From an uncultured Clostridium sp. (GTDB taxonomy: Bacteria; Bacillota; Clostridia; Lachnospirales; Lachnospiraceae), in NCBI GenBank assembly GCA_902496665.1, contig CABVBU010000015.1, positions 1-60,860 on the forward strand: a stretch of DNA of 60,860 nt, in the 5' to 3' direction. Below are positions 36,002 through 44,537 of this stretch, piece after piece (within the stretch, counting starts at the first letter, position 1; each line of letters starts with the position of its first letter). A program made the translations under genes and the position numbers. The notes under the pieces were generated by a model, which saw only the letters and a program-made list of their open reading frames with translations, ran no database searches and was not told where the DNA came from.

Positions 36002-36030
36002 TTGACAGCGCAGGCGTTTTATGCTATGAT
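36002..36030 (+). promoter_or_regulatory. Promoter of secG
   Basis: TTGACA (36002-36007), a 17-base spacer and TATGAT (36025-36030). It starts just 10 bases after the giant prepilin stop, and no terminator is visible between them. Confidence 0.8.
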
Positions 36031-36060
36031 TCTTTTATCTGTGGACAGGAGGTGTAGTCG

Positions 36061-36294
36061 GTGATTAGAATTATTCTGACGATCGTATTCGTTATCTTAT
36101 GTATCGCAATGACAGTGATCGTGTTAATGCAGGAAGGAAAGACTTCCGGACTTGGCGCGATCAGCGGTGTAGCTGAGAGCTATTGGGGAAAAAATAAAGG
36201 CCGTTCTATGGAAGGCAACCTTGAAAAGTTTACAAAAATTGCGGCAATCCTGATTTTTGTACTTGCCCTGGTATTAAATTTAAAGGTAATTTAA
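36061..36294 (+). CDS. secG: Preprotein translocase subunit SecG
   Basis: 77 residues with two membrane spans (about 4-22 and 57-75) flanking the conserved loop VLMQEGKTSGLGAISGVAESYWGKNKGRSMEG. It assists SecYE-mediated export. GTG start at 36061 behind AGGAGG, with no better ATG. It opens the secG-rnr-smpB-ssrA order common in Firmicutes. Confidence 0.93.
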   Translation: MIRIILTIVFVILCIAMTVIVLMQEGKTSGLGAISGVAESYWGKNKGRSMEGNLEKFTKIAAILIFVLALVLNLKVI

Positions 36295-36307
36295 TTCTAA
36301 GATGACG

Positions 36308-36348
36308 AACACTCTTGCAGCGATAACTTCCGTGCAGGAGTGTTTTTT
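36308..36348 (+). terminator. Terminator after secG
   Basis: AACACTCTTGCA (36308-36319) pairs with TGCAGGAGTGTT (36333-36344), then TTTT. Confidence 0.8.
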
Positions 36349-36523
36349 GTTTAACAGGAAGTTTCGATGAAAATTCCGGGTGACAAAAAGGCACGTTCTT
36401 TATTATTTGTAATATGGTCTGCAGAACCTTGTTAATTTGATCATTTGCGGCTGCCCGGTGTGAATACTGCGCTGGGAACTTTTAGAATGTTTCGATTTTA
36501 CTGGATATTATTTAAGGAGAAGA

Positions 36524-38854
36524 ATGGAAGAAAAGTTAATGGAAGAGCGGAAAAATATGCTGCTGGACCTGATGAAGGACCCGACATATGTTCCGATGAA
36601 ATTAAAAGAGCTGGCGATGCTTCTTGGTGTCGCAAAGGAGCAGCGCGGCGAGCTGGAAGAAGTTTTAAATGAGTTAGTGGCATCTGGAAAGGTTGGAATC
36701 TCGAAAAAGGGAAAATATGCGAGATCCGAGGTCTTCGCCCAGACGGGAGTTTTTGCGGCCCATCACCGCGGCTTCGGCTTTGTGACTATCGAGGGCAGGG
36801 AGGATGATCTCTTTATCCCTCCGGATGATACCGGGGATGCCATGGACGGGGATACGGTCCAGGTCATCATCAATGAGAATGGAAGAGGCGGCCGAACGGA
36901 GGCGAGAGTCTTAAAGGTATTGAAGCATGCCAACGAGACCCTGATCGGAACCTTCGAGAAAAACAAGAATTTCGGTTTCGTGATCCCGGACAACCCGCGG
37001 ATCACCATGGATATCTTTATCCCCCAGGGAAAGGAAAACGGCGCGGTATCCGGGCATAAAGTTGTGGTAAAGCTGGATACTTACGCGACGAAAAATAAGA
37101 ATCCGGAGGGCCATGTAAAGGAGATCCTGGGCCATATCAATGATCCGGGAGTGGATATCCTGTCCATCGTCCGGGCTTACGGGCTGCCGGAGGAGTTCCC
37201 GGAAGAGGTGATGGAGGAGGTCTCCCATGTTCCGGAGTCGCTCTCACCGGAGTATGTAGCGGAGGAGATCGAGAAGAACGGAAGAGTGGACCTCAGAAAT
37301 GTGCCGATGGTGACCATCGACGGCGAGGACGCGAAGGATCTGGACGATGCGGTCAGTGTGTCGAAGGAGACGATAAACGGGGAGACGATCTACCATCTAG
37401 GCGTTCACATCGCGGATGTGAGCCATTATGTAAAGGAGAAGAGCCCTCTCGATGAGGAGGCGTACAAGCGGGGAACCAGCGTGTACCTTGTGGACCGCGT
37501 GATCCCGATGCTACCCCACAGACTCTCCAACGGAATCTGTTCCCTGAATGCGGGATGTGACAGGCTGGCGATGAGCTGCCTTATGGATATCGATGAAAAG
37601 GGTATTATTGTGGGACATAAGATCTGTGAGTCTGTGGTGAATATTGACCGGAGAATGACGTATACGGCGGTGAACGCGATCCTGGAAGCGAAGAATGGAA
37701 AGAATAGCGGGGAGGACGCTGAGTTAGCAGAGACAAATGGACGGAACCAGGACGAGCGTTTTGAGAATGATGAACAGAAAAAATCAAAACGGAGTCTGAA
37801 AAATGTACAGGAAGATGATCTCGAGAAAAAGAAAGACGCAGCGAAAGAGAAAGCAGAATTCGCGAAAAAGTGCCTGGAAGAGTACGAGGATTTCGTTCCG
37901 ATGTTCCTGCTCCTGGACGAGACCGCCCGCGTCTTAAGAAAAAAGCGCATGGCGAGAGGCACTGTGGACTTTGATTTCCCGGAGTGCAAGATCATCCTGG
38001 ACGCAAAGGGACGCCCGGTGGAGATCAAGCCATACGAGCGGAACGCGGCGACGATGCTGATTGAGGACTGCATGCTGGCGGCCAACGAGACCGTGGCGGA
38101 AGATTATTACTGGCAGCAGGCGCCGTTCCTGTACCGCAGCCATGAGAAGCCGGATGGGGAGAAGATCAAGCGTTTCGGAATCCTGATCAACAATTTCGGC
38201 TACTCGATCCGTCTCCAGAACGGGGAACTTCATCCGAAGGAAATGCAGAAGCTTCTTGCAAAGGCAGCCGGATCCCCGGAGGAAGCGCTTCTCGCGCGGC
38301 TGGCGCTCCGCTCCATGAAGCAGGCGAAGTACACGACGGACTGCATGGGACATTTTGGCCTTGCTGCAAATTATTATACCCACTTTACCTCCCCGATCCG
38401 AAGATACCCGGATCTCCAGATCCATCGTATTATCAAGGAAAATCTCCACGGCGAACTCACGAAGAAGCGTGTGGCACACTACGAGAAGATCCTGCCGGAG
38501 GTTGCGGTCTGGACATCATCCAGGGAGCGCCTTGCGGACGAGGCGGAGCGGGAGACTGACAAGGCGAAGAAGGTCCAGTTCATGAAACATCATATTGGCG
38601 AGGAGTTCACCGGCGTGATCTCCGGAATCAGCAACTACGGTTTCTATGTGGAACTCCCGAACACTGTGGAAGGCATGGTGCGCCTGGCGAACCTGGATGG
38701 CGATTACTATGTGTTCGATGAGGAACACTATGAGTTAGTGGGAGAGCGGACGAGAAAGAAATATAAGCTGGGACAGACAGTGAAGATCCAGGTGGTCTCT
38801 GTGGACAGATATCTGAAGACGATAGATTTTCTGCCGGTAAGAAACTTTGATTAG
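36524..38854 (+). CDS. rnr: Ribonuclease R with an internal charged insertion
   Basis: 776 residues. N-terminal winged-helix and cold-shock domains (FAAHHRGFGFVTIEGREDDLFIPPDD), the RNB catalytic domain with DGEDAKDLDDAVSV (metal-binding Asp cluster) and HYTHFTSPIRRYPDL-type ends, and a C-terminal S1 domain (FTGVISGISNYGFYVELPNTVEGMVRL). It degrades structured RNA 3'-5' and works with tmRNA/SmpB. Inside RNB, after RMTYTAVNAILE, there is an extra stretch of about 50 residues (about 388-450, rich in Lys, Glu, Asp, Asn) that ordinary RNase R lacks. AAGGAG lies 5 bases before the ATG. Confidence 0.93.
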   Translation: MEEKLMEERKNMLLDLMKDPTYVPMKLKELAMLLGVAKEQRGELEEVLNELVASGKVGISKKGKYARSEVFAQTGVFAAHHRGFGFVTIEGREDDLFIPPDDTGDAMDGDTVQVIINENGRGGRTEARVLKVLKHANETLIGTFEKNKNFGFVIPDNPRITMDIFIPQGKENGAVSGHKVVVKLDTYATKNKNPEGHVKEILGHINDPGVDILSIVRAYGLPEEFPEEVMEEVSHVPESLSPEYVAEEIEKNGRVDLRNVPMVTIDGEDAKDLDDAVSVSKETINGETIYHLGVHIADVSHYVKEKSPLDEEAYKRGTSVYLVDRVIPMLPHRLSNGICSLNAGCDRLAMSCLMDIDEKGIIVGHKICESVVNIDRRMTYTAVNAILEAKNGKNSGEDAELAETNGRNQDERFENDEQKKSKRSLKNVQEDDLEKKKDAAKEKAEFAKKCLEEYEDFVPMFLLLDETARVLRKKRMARGTVDFDFPECKIILDAKGRPVEIKPYERNAATMLIEDCMLAANETVAEDYYWQQAPFLYRSHEKPDGEKIKRFGILINNFGYSIRLQNGELHPKEMQKLLAKAAGSPEEALLARLALRSMKQAKYTTDCMGHFGLAANYYTHFTSPIRRYPDLQIHRIIKENLHGELTKKRVAHYEKILPEVAVWTSSRERLADEAERETDKAKKVQFMKHHIGEEFTGVISGISNYGFYVELPNTVEGMVRLANLDGDYYVFDEEHYELVGERTRKKYKLGQTVKIQVVSVDRYLKTIDFLPVRNFD

Positions 38855-38905
38855 GCGAAATGATCCGGACACGACGGATTGGCGGCGAAAATTTCCCGGA
38901 AAACA

Positions 38906-38933
38906 TTGCTTTGCAGTGAAATGGTATTATAAT
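38906..38933 (+). promoter_or_regulatory. Promoter of smpB
   Basis: TTGCTT (38906-38911), a 16-base spacer and TATAAT (38928-38933). Confidence 0.6.
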
Positions 38934-38991
38934 ATAGAGATAAGTTCCGGTCGGAGGAGTTCCCGGCCGGAACAGAAAAGAGGATAGGATT

Positions 38992-39462
38992 ATGGCAAAG
39001 AGCAGCGGCTTTAAGCTGATCGCAAACAATAAAAAGGCGTATTTCGACTTCTTTATCGACGATAAGTTCGAGTGCGGTATTGCCCTTGCGGGAACGGAAG
39101 TAAAGTCTATGCGTATGGGCAAGTGCAGCATCAAGGAATCCTTCGTGCGGATCACAAACGACGAGGTCATGATCTACGGCATGCACATCAGCCCGTATGA
39201 GAAGGGAAATATCTTCAACAAGGACCCGCTCCGCGAGAGAAAACTCCTGATGCACCGTTACGAGATCAACAAATTAAAGGGAAAGATCCAGGAAAAAGGT
39301 TATACCTTAGTGCCGCTCCAGGTATACTTTAAGGGAAGTCTCGTAAAAGTGGAGATCGGTCTCGCAAGAGGTAAGAAGCTCTACGATAAGCGCGCTGATA
39401 TCGCGAAGAAGGACCAGAGAAGAGAGCTGGAGAAGGAATTCAAGGTGAAAAACCTGTACTAG
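38992..39462 (+). CDS. smpB: SsrA-binding protein SmpB
   Basis: 156 residues. It has IANNKKAYFDFFIDDKFECGIALAGTEVKSMRMGKCSIKESFVRI, HISPYEKGNIFNKDPLRERKLLMH and the basic tail YDKRADIAKKDQRRELEK. It binds tmRNA and brings it to stalled ribosomes. The ssrA gene lies 187 bases downstream, so both partners are encoded together. Confidence 0.96.
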   Translation: MAKSSGFKLIANNKKAYFDFFIDDKFECGIALAGTEVKSMRMGKCSIKESFVRITNDEVMIYGMHISPYEKGNIFNKDPLRERKLLMHRYEINKLKGKIQEKGYTLVPLQVYFKGSLVKVEIGLARGKKLYDKRADIAKKDQRRELEKEFKVKNLY

Positions 39463-39484
39463 AGCGGATCTATACTGCGGACCC

Positions 39485-39513
39485 TTGACAATTTGGGCGA
39501 GTGATGGTAAGAT
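39485..39513 (+). promoter_or_regulatory. Promoter of ssrA
   Basis: TTGACA (39485-39490), a 17-base spacer and TAAGAT (39508-39513). The predicted transcript starts well before the mature tmRNA 5' end at about 39650, so a 5' leader is likely removed. Confidence 0.7.
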
Positions 39514-39649
39514 TTGTGTTACGCGAGAACAGTATAGAATTCGGGGTCGCCTGAATTTTGAATACTGTCAAAAGCGAACGCATCGGGAGAATGTCTGCGA
39601 ACCATTGCGGATCGGGCGGTGCGAAAAACTCCGAAGAGAGTGCCAGTAA

Positions 39650-39990
39650 GGGCTTGTACTGGTTTCGACGGGGGCTTTGAAGCTGGTGAAGCTATCCGCA
39701 TGCAATGCGTTAAATGGCAAACCTAAATATAAACGCTAACGACGAATTAGCATACGCAGCCTAATTTAGGCAGCTGTCGGCCTTAGAATACCTGCATTTT
39801 AAGTAACCGGCATCATTTAAAGCAGGAAACGACACGTGCAAAGCTTTGCGCACGCGGGCGTATGATGAAGCTACCAAACGGATCAGGATGTCTGCTTTCG
39901 GGTTCGGGCGGGAATTCTAAATAACAGACTATGATAGTAGAAGAACAGGGGATAGGTTTTCGGACAGGGGTTCGATTCCCCTCAGGTCCA
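39650..39990 (+). ncRNA. ssrA: Transfer-messenger RNA (tmRNA)
   Basis: The 5' GGGCTTG (39650-39656) pairs with CAGGTCC near the 3' end. The tRNA-like end has the T-arm GGGGTTCGATTCCCC (39977-39991 region), and GGTTTCGACGGGG is the D-loop region. The tag reading frame starts at GCA 39717 and ends with TAA 39762-39764, giving (A)NLNINANDELAYAA with the degradation signal -LAYAA. CCA is not encoded. It rescues stalled ribosomes with SmpB. Confidence 0.93.
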
Positions 39991-39992
39991 CT

Positions 39993-40031
39993 ATAAGGGA
40001 AGTCTTGAAAAGTCGGGACTTCCCTTATTTT
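39993..40031 (+). terminator. Terminator of ssrA
   Basis: ATAAGGGAAGTC (39993-40004) pairs with GACTTCCCTTAT (40017-40028), followed by TTTT. Confidence 0.85.
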
Positions 40032-40162
40032 ATGCCTGTTTGTATGTTTTTTGCAAAACGCTGTCCTTGCAGATAAAAGTTTGAAAGTGCATATCAATGG
40101 GGAAAGTATCACACGAAATATTACATGAAAAGCTATTTATACTGGAAAGAGAACAGCACAGA

Positions 40163-40191
40163 TTGACAAAATTATTTTCATGCTTTACACT
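40163..40191 (+). promoter_or_regulatory. Promoter of the 90-residue protein gene
   Basis: TTGACA (40163-40168), a 17-base spacer and TACACT (40186-40191). Confidence 0.65.
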
Positions 40192-40264
40192 TTAAATTAC
40201 AGAACACTTCCCGGAACCAAGAACTGCCGGGAGAAATATGAAACGAAAGTAAAGGAGAACTCTA

Positions 40265-40537
40265 ATGAAAAAACGGGGCGACTATTTAAAGAAAGCATAT
40301 TATCACTTAATGAAGATCGAGCAGAAGAAAAACAAGATCCTTCAGGTGGAGAACTATGGCGAGATCAACGCAGAGTTAAACCGCAAGTTCGCGAAGGGCG
40401 AGTATTTCGATTCCAGCGAAGTTTATGTTGAGGACGGTTACCTCTGCGTAGGCGAAGGTTTCTTCCGCCTTTCCGGAAAAGAGCAGGACGCTCTGATTGA
40501 GTATCTCTGCCCGGAAGATGACAGCACAGAGGAATAA
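40265..40537 (+). CDS. Hypothetical protein, 90 residues
   Basis: No family recognised. The protein is charged and soluble: a basic N-terminal half likely helical (MKKRGDYLKKAYYHLMKIEQKKNKI) and an acidic tail (EDDSTEE), with one Cys in YLCVGEGFF and one in EYLCPED. AAAGGAG precedes the ATG and a good promoter lies 74 bases upstream, with a strong terminator after it, so it is a real single-gene unit. Base and codon use match its neighbours. Confidence 0.75.
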   Translation: MKKRGDYLKKAYYHLMKIEQKKNKILQVENYGEINAELNRKFAKGEYFDSSEVYVEDGYLCVGEGFFRLSGKEQDALIEYLCPEDDSTEE

Positions 40538-40627
40538 TTGGCATATTCTTGTGCCGTGCGCGGTCATTTGCTGCAAGTAACACTTTTGCCGGAGTGCGCA
40601 TCGCTGGCATATAATACCTTTTAGAAC

Positions 40628-40679
40628 AAAAAGATACCGGTATGGACGACTTGGTTCGCAATCATACCGGTATCTTTTT
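40628..40679. terminator. Bidirectional terminator
   Basis: AAAAAGATACCGGTATG (40628-40644) and its exact inverse (40663-40679). The A and T ends serve the + strand gene at 40265 and the convergent minus-strand unit. Confidence 0.9.
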
Positions 40680-40738
40680 ATATGAGCACAGCAGAGAAAA
40701 AAATAGTCAACCTCTGCACTGCGCGGACATGCGAATTC

Positions 40739-40984
40739 TTATAAAATGCAAGTCAGACTTTTGATAAATGCGTCTTTCTCTGCAATCTCAGCCGCATTTG
40801 CGAGGAACTCAGCGATACCGCTGGTGGTCTCCTCGTCAGCCTCATAAAAAACAGCCCATGTGTAGAATACGCATTTTAAATGCTCCATCTCGTCTTCGCC
40901 GGCCTTTGCCAGAGCGATCATCTTATCAATGAATTCTTTTTCAGAAACTCCCGTGGTTGGAAATTCTGCTGGTGTAAAATCCAT
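40739..40984 (-). CDS. Hypothetical acidic protein, 81 residues
   Basis: No family recognised. Acidic and probably all-helical (EKEFIDKMIALAKAGEDEMEHLKCVFYTW, then GIAEFLANAAEIAEKDAFIKSL). AAAGGAG precedes the ATG on the minus strand. It is the last of three small genes read in the same direction (41527 to 40739); the 71-base gap to the previous gene shows no terminator. Confidence 0.7.
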   Translation of the reverse strand: MDFTPAEFPTTGVSEKEFIDKMIALAKAGEDEMEHLKCVFYTWAVFYEADEETTSGIAEFLANAAEIAEKDAFIKSLTCIL

Positions 40985-41055
40985 AGCTGCAAACTCCTTT
41001 CCTGTGATCCGGACTTGGATCGTAGTGTGTGATGATTCAGGATCCTCACGATCAC

Positions 41056-41370
41056 TTAAGTGTTTTCATATCCGATCTTCAGGGTGACCAGAGAATCATC
41101 ATCCAGAACCTCGCCCTTTTTGTAGATATAATCGCGGATCAGCACTTTCAGCTTCTCGTCAACGGCAGGACTCGAATAGATCGTGTCCGGAACCGACTTT
41201 ACGAATTCCTTGAGATCTGTTCCGGCAGTTCCCTCCGGACACGGAAGCGAAGCCTGACGGCACGCCATGCCGACTGCGCAGGATAATTCCATATGGTTGA
41301 TCAGTCTCGCCGGTGTCTCAAAATTTTTGATCTTAATTTTCACGGACATCGGGACAAGCGTATGTACCAT
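41056..41370 (-). CDS. Hypothetical protein, 104 residues
   Basis: No family recognised. It contains SVKIKIKNFETPARLINHMELSCAVGMACRQASLPCPEGTAG, with three Cys, and an acidic tail DDDSLVTLKIGYENT. ATG 41370 is chosen for the AAAGGAG site 9 bases before it; this start lies within the upstream 64-residue gene, so translation is probably coupled. Confidence 0.65.
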   Translation of the reverse strand: MVHTLVPMSVKIKIKNFETPARLINHMELSCAVGMACRQASLPCPEGTAGTDLKEFVKSVPDTIYSSPAVDEKLKVLIRDYIYKKGEVLDDDSLVTLKIGYENT

Positions 41371-41527
41371 CGGACGGGTCTCCTTTCTGTCCCTCGCGTT
41401 CACGGACCATCTTCCAGATCAGGTCGTGCATCCACTGGACGGTCTCCTGAAGCTTTGAATTTTCGTCCTTTAAACGGGCAATTTCGGCTTCCAGTTCCTG
41501 GATTTTTGCATCTTTTTCTTCGGACAT
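41333..41527 (-). CDS. Small coiled-coil protein, 64 residues
   Basis: MSEEKDAKIQELEAEIARLKDENSKLQETVQWMHDLIWKMV is a textbook heptad coiled coil; the tail is acidic and Gly/Asp-rich. GGGAGG lies before ATG 41527. The gene overlaps the next one by 38 bases in another frame. Role unknown; a dimer-forming partner of the neighbouring small proteins is possible. The longer reading from 41575 lacks a ribosome site. Confidence 0.65.
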   Translation of the reverse strand: MSEEKDAKIQELEAEIARLKDENSKLQETVQWMHDLIWKMVREREGQKGDPSDGTYACPDVREN

Positions 41528-41630
41528 GGTAAAAACCTCCCTGAAAACTGTATGAGAACAGAACAAGTATAACATCAGAATGGAAACATGTCCAGTGGAG
41601 GAGCGGGCAAAACGGGCGGAAAAAGAATGA

Positions 41631-41659
41631 TTGATTCAAGTGTGACTTTGAGATATAAT
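41631..41659 (+). promoter_or_regulatory. Promoter of the AEC transporter gene
   Basis: TTGATT (41631-41636), a 17-base spacer and TATAAT (41654-41659), divergent from the small-protein unit. Confidence 0.7.
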
Positions 41660-41712
41660 AAACTTTGTTTCTATTTCTGCGAGAAAAATACATAAAAAGA
41701 GGAACATGAAAT

Positions 41713-42630
41713 ATGAGTTCAGTTTTACTAAAAACGGGCTGCTTTTTCCTGATCATCCTGATGGGATATGGTCTGAAAAAAATCGGCCTTTTAAGCCAGG
41801 CGGATCTTCCGGTCTTCTCGAAGCTCGTCACGAAGATCACACTCCCGGCAGCGATCATCCATAACTTCAGCCAGGCGACCATGGATGTCTCCATGCTGGT
41901 GATCGTGCTGATTGGTTTCCTGTGCAGCGGTGCGTATGCGGTGATTGGATACGGACTTTTTGCGAAAGGGACGAGGGACCAGAAGGCGTTTGGCCTCGTA
42001 AACGCGTCGGGATACAATATCGGCTGCTTTACGATGCCTTTCGTCCAGGGATTCTTAGGAGCGCCGGGCGTGGCCTGTACCAGCCTTTTTGATACGGGAA
42101 ATGCGGTGGTCTGTACCGGTGGCTCCTACGCGGTGGCTGTGTCAGTGGCAGGAAAAGGCAGTGCCGGAGATAAGCATCAGATCCGCAGGATCGTGATCCA
42201 GCTCTTAAAATCCATCCCGTTTGACTGCTATGTTATTATGACAGCACTGACGATGGCGGGACTCCGCCTTCCGGCCTTTATGAATCAGGTGGCTGAGACT
42301 GTGGGTAACGCCAACACCTTCCTCTCTATGACCATGATCGGTCTCGGACTGGAGCTACATATGACGAAAGAGCAGACGGGCAGTGTCGCGAAGATCCTGG
42401 GAACGAGATTTGCAGTTTCTGCAGTCCTGGCAGTTTTATTTTATCAGTTTCTGCCGTTTTCCCTGGAGATCCGCAGAACCCTGGCGATCCTGATGTTCGG
42501 CCCGGTATCGGCCCTTGGCGTTCCGTACACCTCCATGCTTGAGGGAGATGTGAACCTTGCCAGTGCGGTGAACTCGGCATCGATCATTCTAGGAATCGTG
42601 AGCCTTACAGCATCGATCATCATCTTCTAA
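41713..42630 (+). CDS. AEC-family transporter (auxin efflux carrier type)
   Basis: 305 residues, about ten predicted membrane spans. It has MGYGLKKIGLLSQADLPVFSKLVTKITLPAAIIHNF, NASGYNIGCFTMPFVQGFLG and the C-terminal MFGPVSALGVPYTSMLEGDVNLASAVNSASIILGIVSL, the two inverted halves of the family. AEC proteins move small organic acids such as malate or malonate in bacteria. Substrate not predictable here. Own promoter; ends 85 bases before the ycxB pair. Confidence 0.85.
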   Translation: MSSVLLKTGCFFLIILMGYGLKKIGLLSQADLPVFSKLVTKITLPAAIIHNFSQATMDVSMLVIVLIGFLCSGAYAVIGYGLFAKGTRDQKAFGLVNASGYNIGCFTMPFVQGFLGAPGVACTSLFDTGNAVVCTGGSYAVAVSVAGKGSAGDKHQIRRIVIQLLKSIPFDCYVIMTALTMAGLRLPAFMNQVAETVGNANTFLSMTMIGLGLELHMTKEQTGSVAKILGTRFAVSAVLAVLFYQFLPFSLEIRRTLAILMFGPVSALGVPYTSMLEGDVNLASAVNSASIILGIVSLTASIIIF

Positions 42631-42715
42631 GAAATTCACAGCCGTGCATAGGGTGGTATCAGGTATACCGCATAGGTTCTGCATAGCTGTATCACACAAA
42701 ATAAGGAGGAACACA

Positions 42716-43285
42716 ATGGAATTACGGAACGAAAGGGACGCGCGGTTTATCATCCGGCATCATGTGACGGAAGAGAAACTGCTTCATCTGGAAAAAGGAG
42801 TCCGGAAACTCGGCTTCCAGTCCGGCGGAAAGAGGATCATGTCGATCTTTCTTGGACTTTTCCTGCTCTGCATGGCAGCAAAAGTCGTAGTCGGCGGGAC
42901 CATCGGGGACGCACTCATGATGATCGGCATTCTCTGTGCCATGGGATTTGTGTTTGGAACCTATGCCCTTTTGAAAGGCTGGCTGGATGCGAAAAAGCAG
43001 ATCCATCTCCAGTTCGAGGCGGGCAAGATGGAAGATAACTATCAATGGGAATACCGCTTTTACGAGGACGGATATGAGGTCATCGGAAAGAATGAGAAAT
43101 CCCGTGTGCAGTATAAAAACGTGGGACGCCTTATTGATATATCCGGCATGTATGTGCTGGTGGAGCGCGGAAATGTGGTGCGTTATTTCATGAAGAATGA
43201 TGCGGTACAGGGAAATTCTGCGGAGCTTGCGGGATTCCTGACAGAAAAGTGCCATCTTCCGATGGAACAGATCACAGTACGATAG
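42716..43285 (+). CDS. YcxB-like membrane protein 1
   Basis: 189 residues. Two membrane spans (about 43-60 and 66-84) followed by a small beta-rich cytoplasmic domain, WEYRFYEDGYEVIGKNEKSRVQYKNVGRLIDISGMYVLV, with the F-Y-E-D / Y-K-N-V pattern of YcxB-like proteins. Family function unknown. AAGGAGG 7 bases before ATG 42716. Paired with a second YcxB-like gene 10 bases downstream. Confidence 0.75.
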   Translation: MELRNERDARFIIRHHVTEEKLLHLEKGVRKLGFQSGGKRIMSIFLGLFLLCMAAKVVVGGTIGDALMMIGILCAMGFVFGTYALLKGWLDAKKQIHLQFEAGKMEDNYQWEYRFYEDGYEVIGKNEKSRVQYKNVGRLIDISGMYVLVERGNVVRYFMKNDAVQGNSAELAGFLTEKCHLPMEQITVR

Positions 43286-43295
43286 GAGGTGCGGG

Positions 43296-43910
43296 ATGGA
43301 ACCGATATACGCAGTAAAATCTACATATGATGAAGATATGTTTTATCACCAGGTCGTGGCTTCCAAGCCGCGGATGATGCCGAAGGAGAACGATGGGAAG
43401 AAGATCAAGTTCCAGCTTCCTGATTTCGGACTGAAAGATACTTTGATGGCGCTTCTTGTGGGCGCGGCTGTTTACATGGCGTTCGGACAGCTTGAACAGT
43501 CTACGAGAATTCTGCAGGCGGTGCTCTGCGGACTTGTGGCGGCAGTGGTGCTGCGGCGAATGAATGAGAGACAAAACGGGGAGACTTCCGGAAAGAAGGC
43601 GAATTCCGTATCTGCTGATAAAAATCAGGCTCTGCAGCTTCTGGAGAGTTCCGGATTAAAGGGTGACCACTGCACCATGAATTTCTACGAGGACACCTTT
43701 ACGGTGGAGCGGCCGGGTATCATCACGGAGTACCAGTACGAGGGAATCGCATGGATCAAGGAGACCAGCAAGTATTACATGGTCTTTTGGAACAAATCCC
43801 TTGCGATCCCTGTGGAGAAGGCGGGATTCTACCGCGGAAAGAAGGAGACATTCGGATCTTTCCTTGAAAAACGGTGCGATAAGGTGATCGAGAAGGTGAG
43901 AAACGTATAG
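43296..43910 (+). CDS. YcxB-like membrane protein 2
   Basis: 204 residues. Two hydrophobic spans (about 49-65 and 71-88), then MNFYEDTFTVERPGIITEYQYEGIAWIKETSKYYMVFWNKSLAIPVEKAGF, the YcxB-type domain. It resembles gene 1 in plan but not closely in sequence, so an old duplication. GGAGG before the ATG. Function unknown. Confidence 0.75.
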   Translation: MEPIYAVKSTYDEDMFYHQVVASKPRMMPKENDGKKIKFQLPDFGLKDTLMALLVGAAVYMAFGQLEQSTRILQAVLCGLVAAVVLRRMNERQNGETSGKKANSVSADKNQALQLLESSGLKGDHCTMNFYEDTFTVERPGIITEYQYEGIAWIKETSKYYMVFWNKSLAIPVEKAGFYRGKKETFGSFLEKRCDKVIEKVRNV

Positions 43911-43995
43911 AGGGGCGAAGGACCATTTCTATATGGAAGTGCATAGCTCCGAACGGCGGAGCTGTGTAAAATAAAATGGAGAGGATCTTTTGGGG

Positions 43996-44454
43996 ATGAA
44001 AATTAAAAAAGAAGAGAAAATGCAGATCGAAAAGCTGCCAACACTGAAGTTGAAATATACGCTGGTCGTGCCGTTCATGGGAATCGTGGATGCGCTGACT
44101 ATGGGAAGCTTCTTTATGAATCCGGCGGCGGATGGAAAACTGCTCATCAAGGCGTTCTATGTGATCTGCGGGATCGCGGGGATTTTATTTGCACTGTGGG
44201 GACTTTTGTGGAAGACTACGATTGATGGCAAGACGATCAAGGTAAACCCGGTAATTGGAAAGAAAAAAGTGGTCCCGTTTTCAGATCTGAAAAAAGCGAT
44301 TGTTTATAAGAAGAAAAAGACGGGATCTATCGTGAGCTATGAACTGATCGATAAGAACAACCAGTCCATCGTTACGATCTATCCGCTTATGAAGGACAGC
44401 AGTACATTGATGGAGAGATTGAAACGCCTGAAATATCCGGTGGAGGAAGCATAA
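43996..44454 (+). CDS. Small membrane protein, 152 residues
   Basis: Two membrane spans (about 23-46 and 51-75), then a basic, beta-strand-rich C-terminal domain (TTIDGKTIKVNPVIGKKKVVPFSDLKKAIVYKKKKTGSIVSYELID), similar in layout to PH-like domains. The ATG 43996 is used; a TTG two codons upstream is less well spaced from GGAGAGGA. It may work with the two YcxB-like proteins just upstream. The stop codon overlaps the start of dispersed repeat copy 2. Confidence 0.7.
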   Translation: MKIKKEEKMQIEKLPTLKLKYTLVVPFMGIVDALTMGSFFMNPAADGKLLIKAFYVICGIAGILFALWGLLWKTTIDGKTIKVNPVIGKKKVVPFSDLKKAIVYKKKKTGSIVSYELIDKNNQSIVTIYPLMKDSSTLMERLKRLKYPVEEA

Positions 44455-44528
44455 GGCAAAATCCCATCAGGGAAGCTGAACTGGAATGGATTTTTGCGCG
44501 TAACTATGAAGGTATTGAATAATTATGC
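44453..44528 (+). repeat. Dispersed two-hairpin intergenic repeat, copy 2
   Basis: About 90 percent identical to the minus strand of 8751-8826 by hand alignment (one single-base gap, six substitutions). Several substitutions fall in stems. The first bases overlap the stop codon of the gene before. Confidence 0.8.
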
Positions 44529-44537
44529 CGGTTTTAG

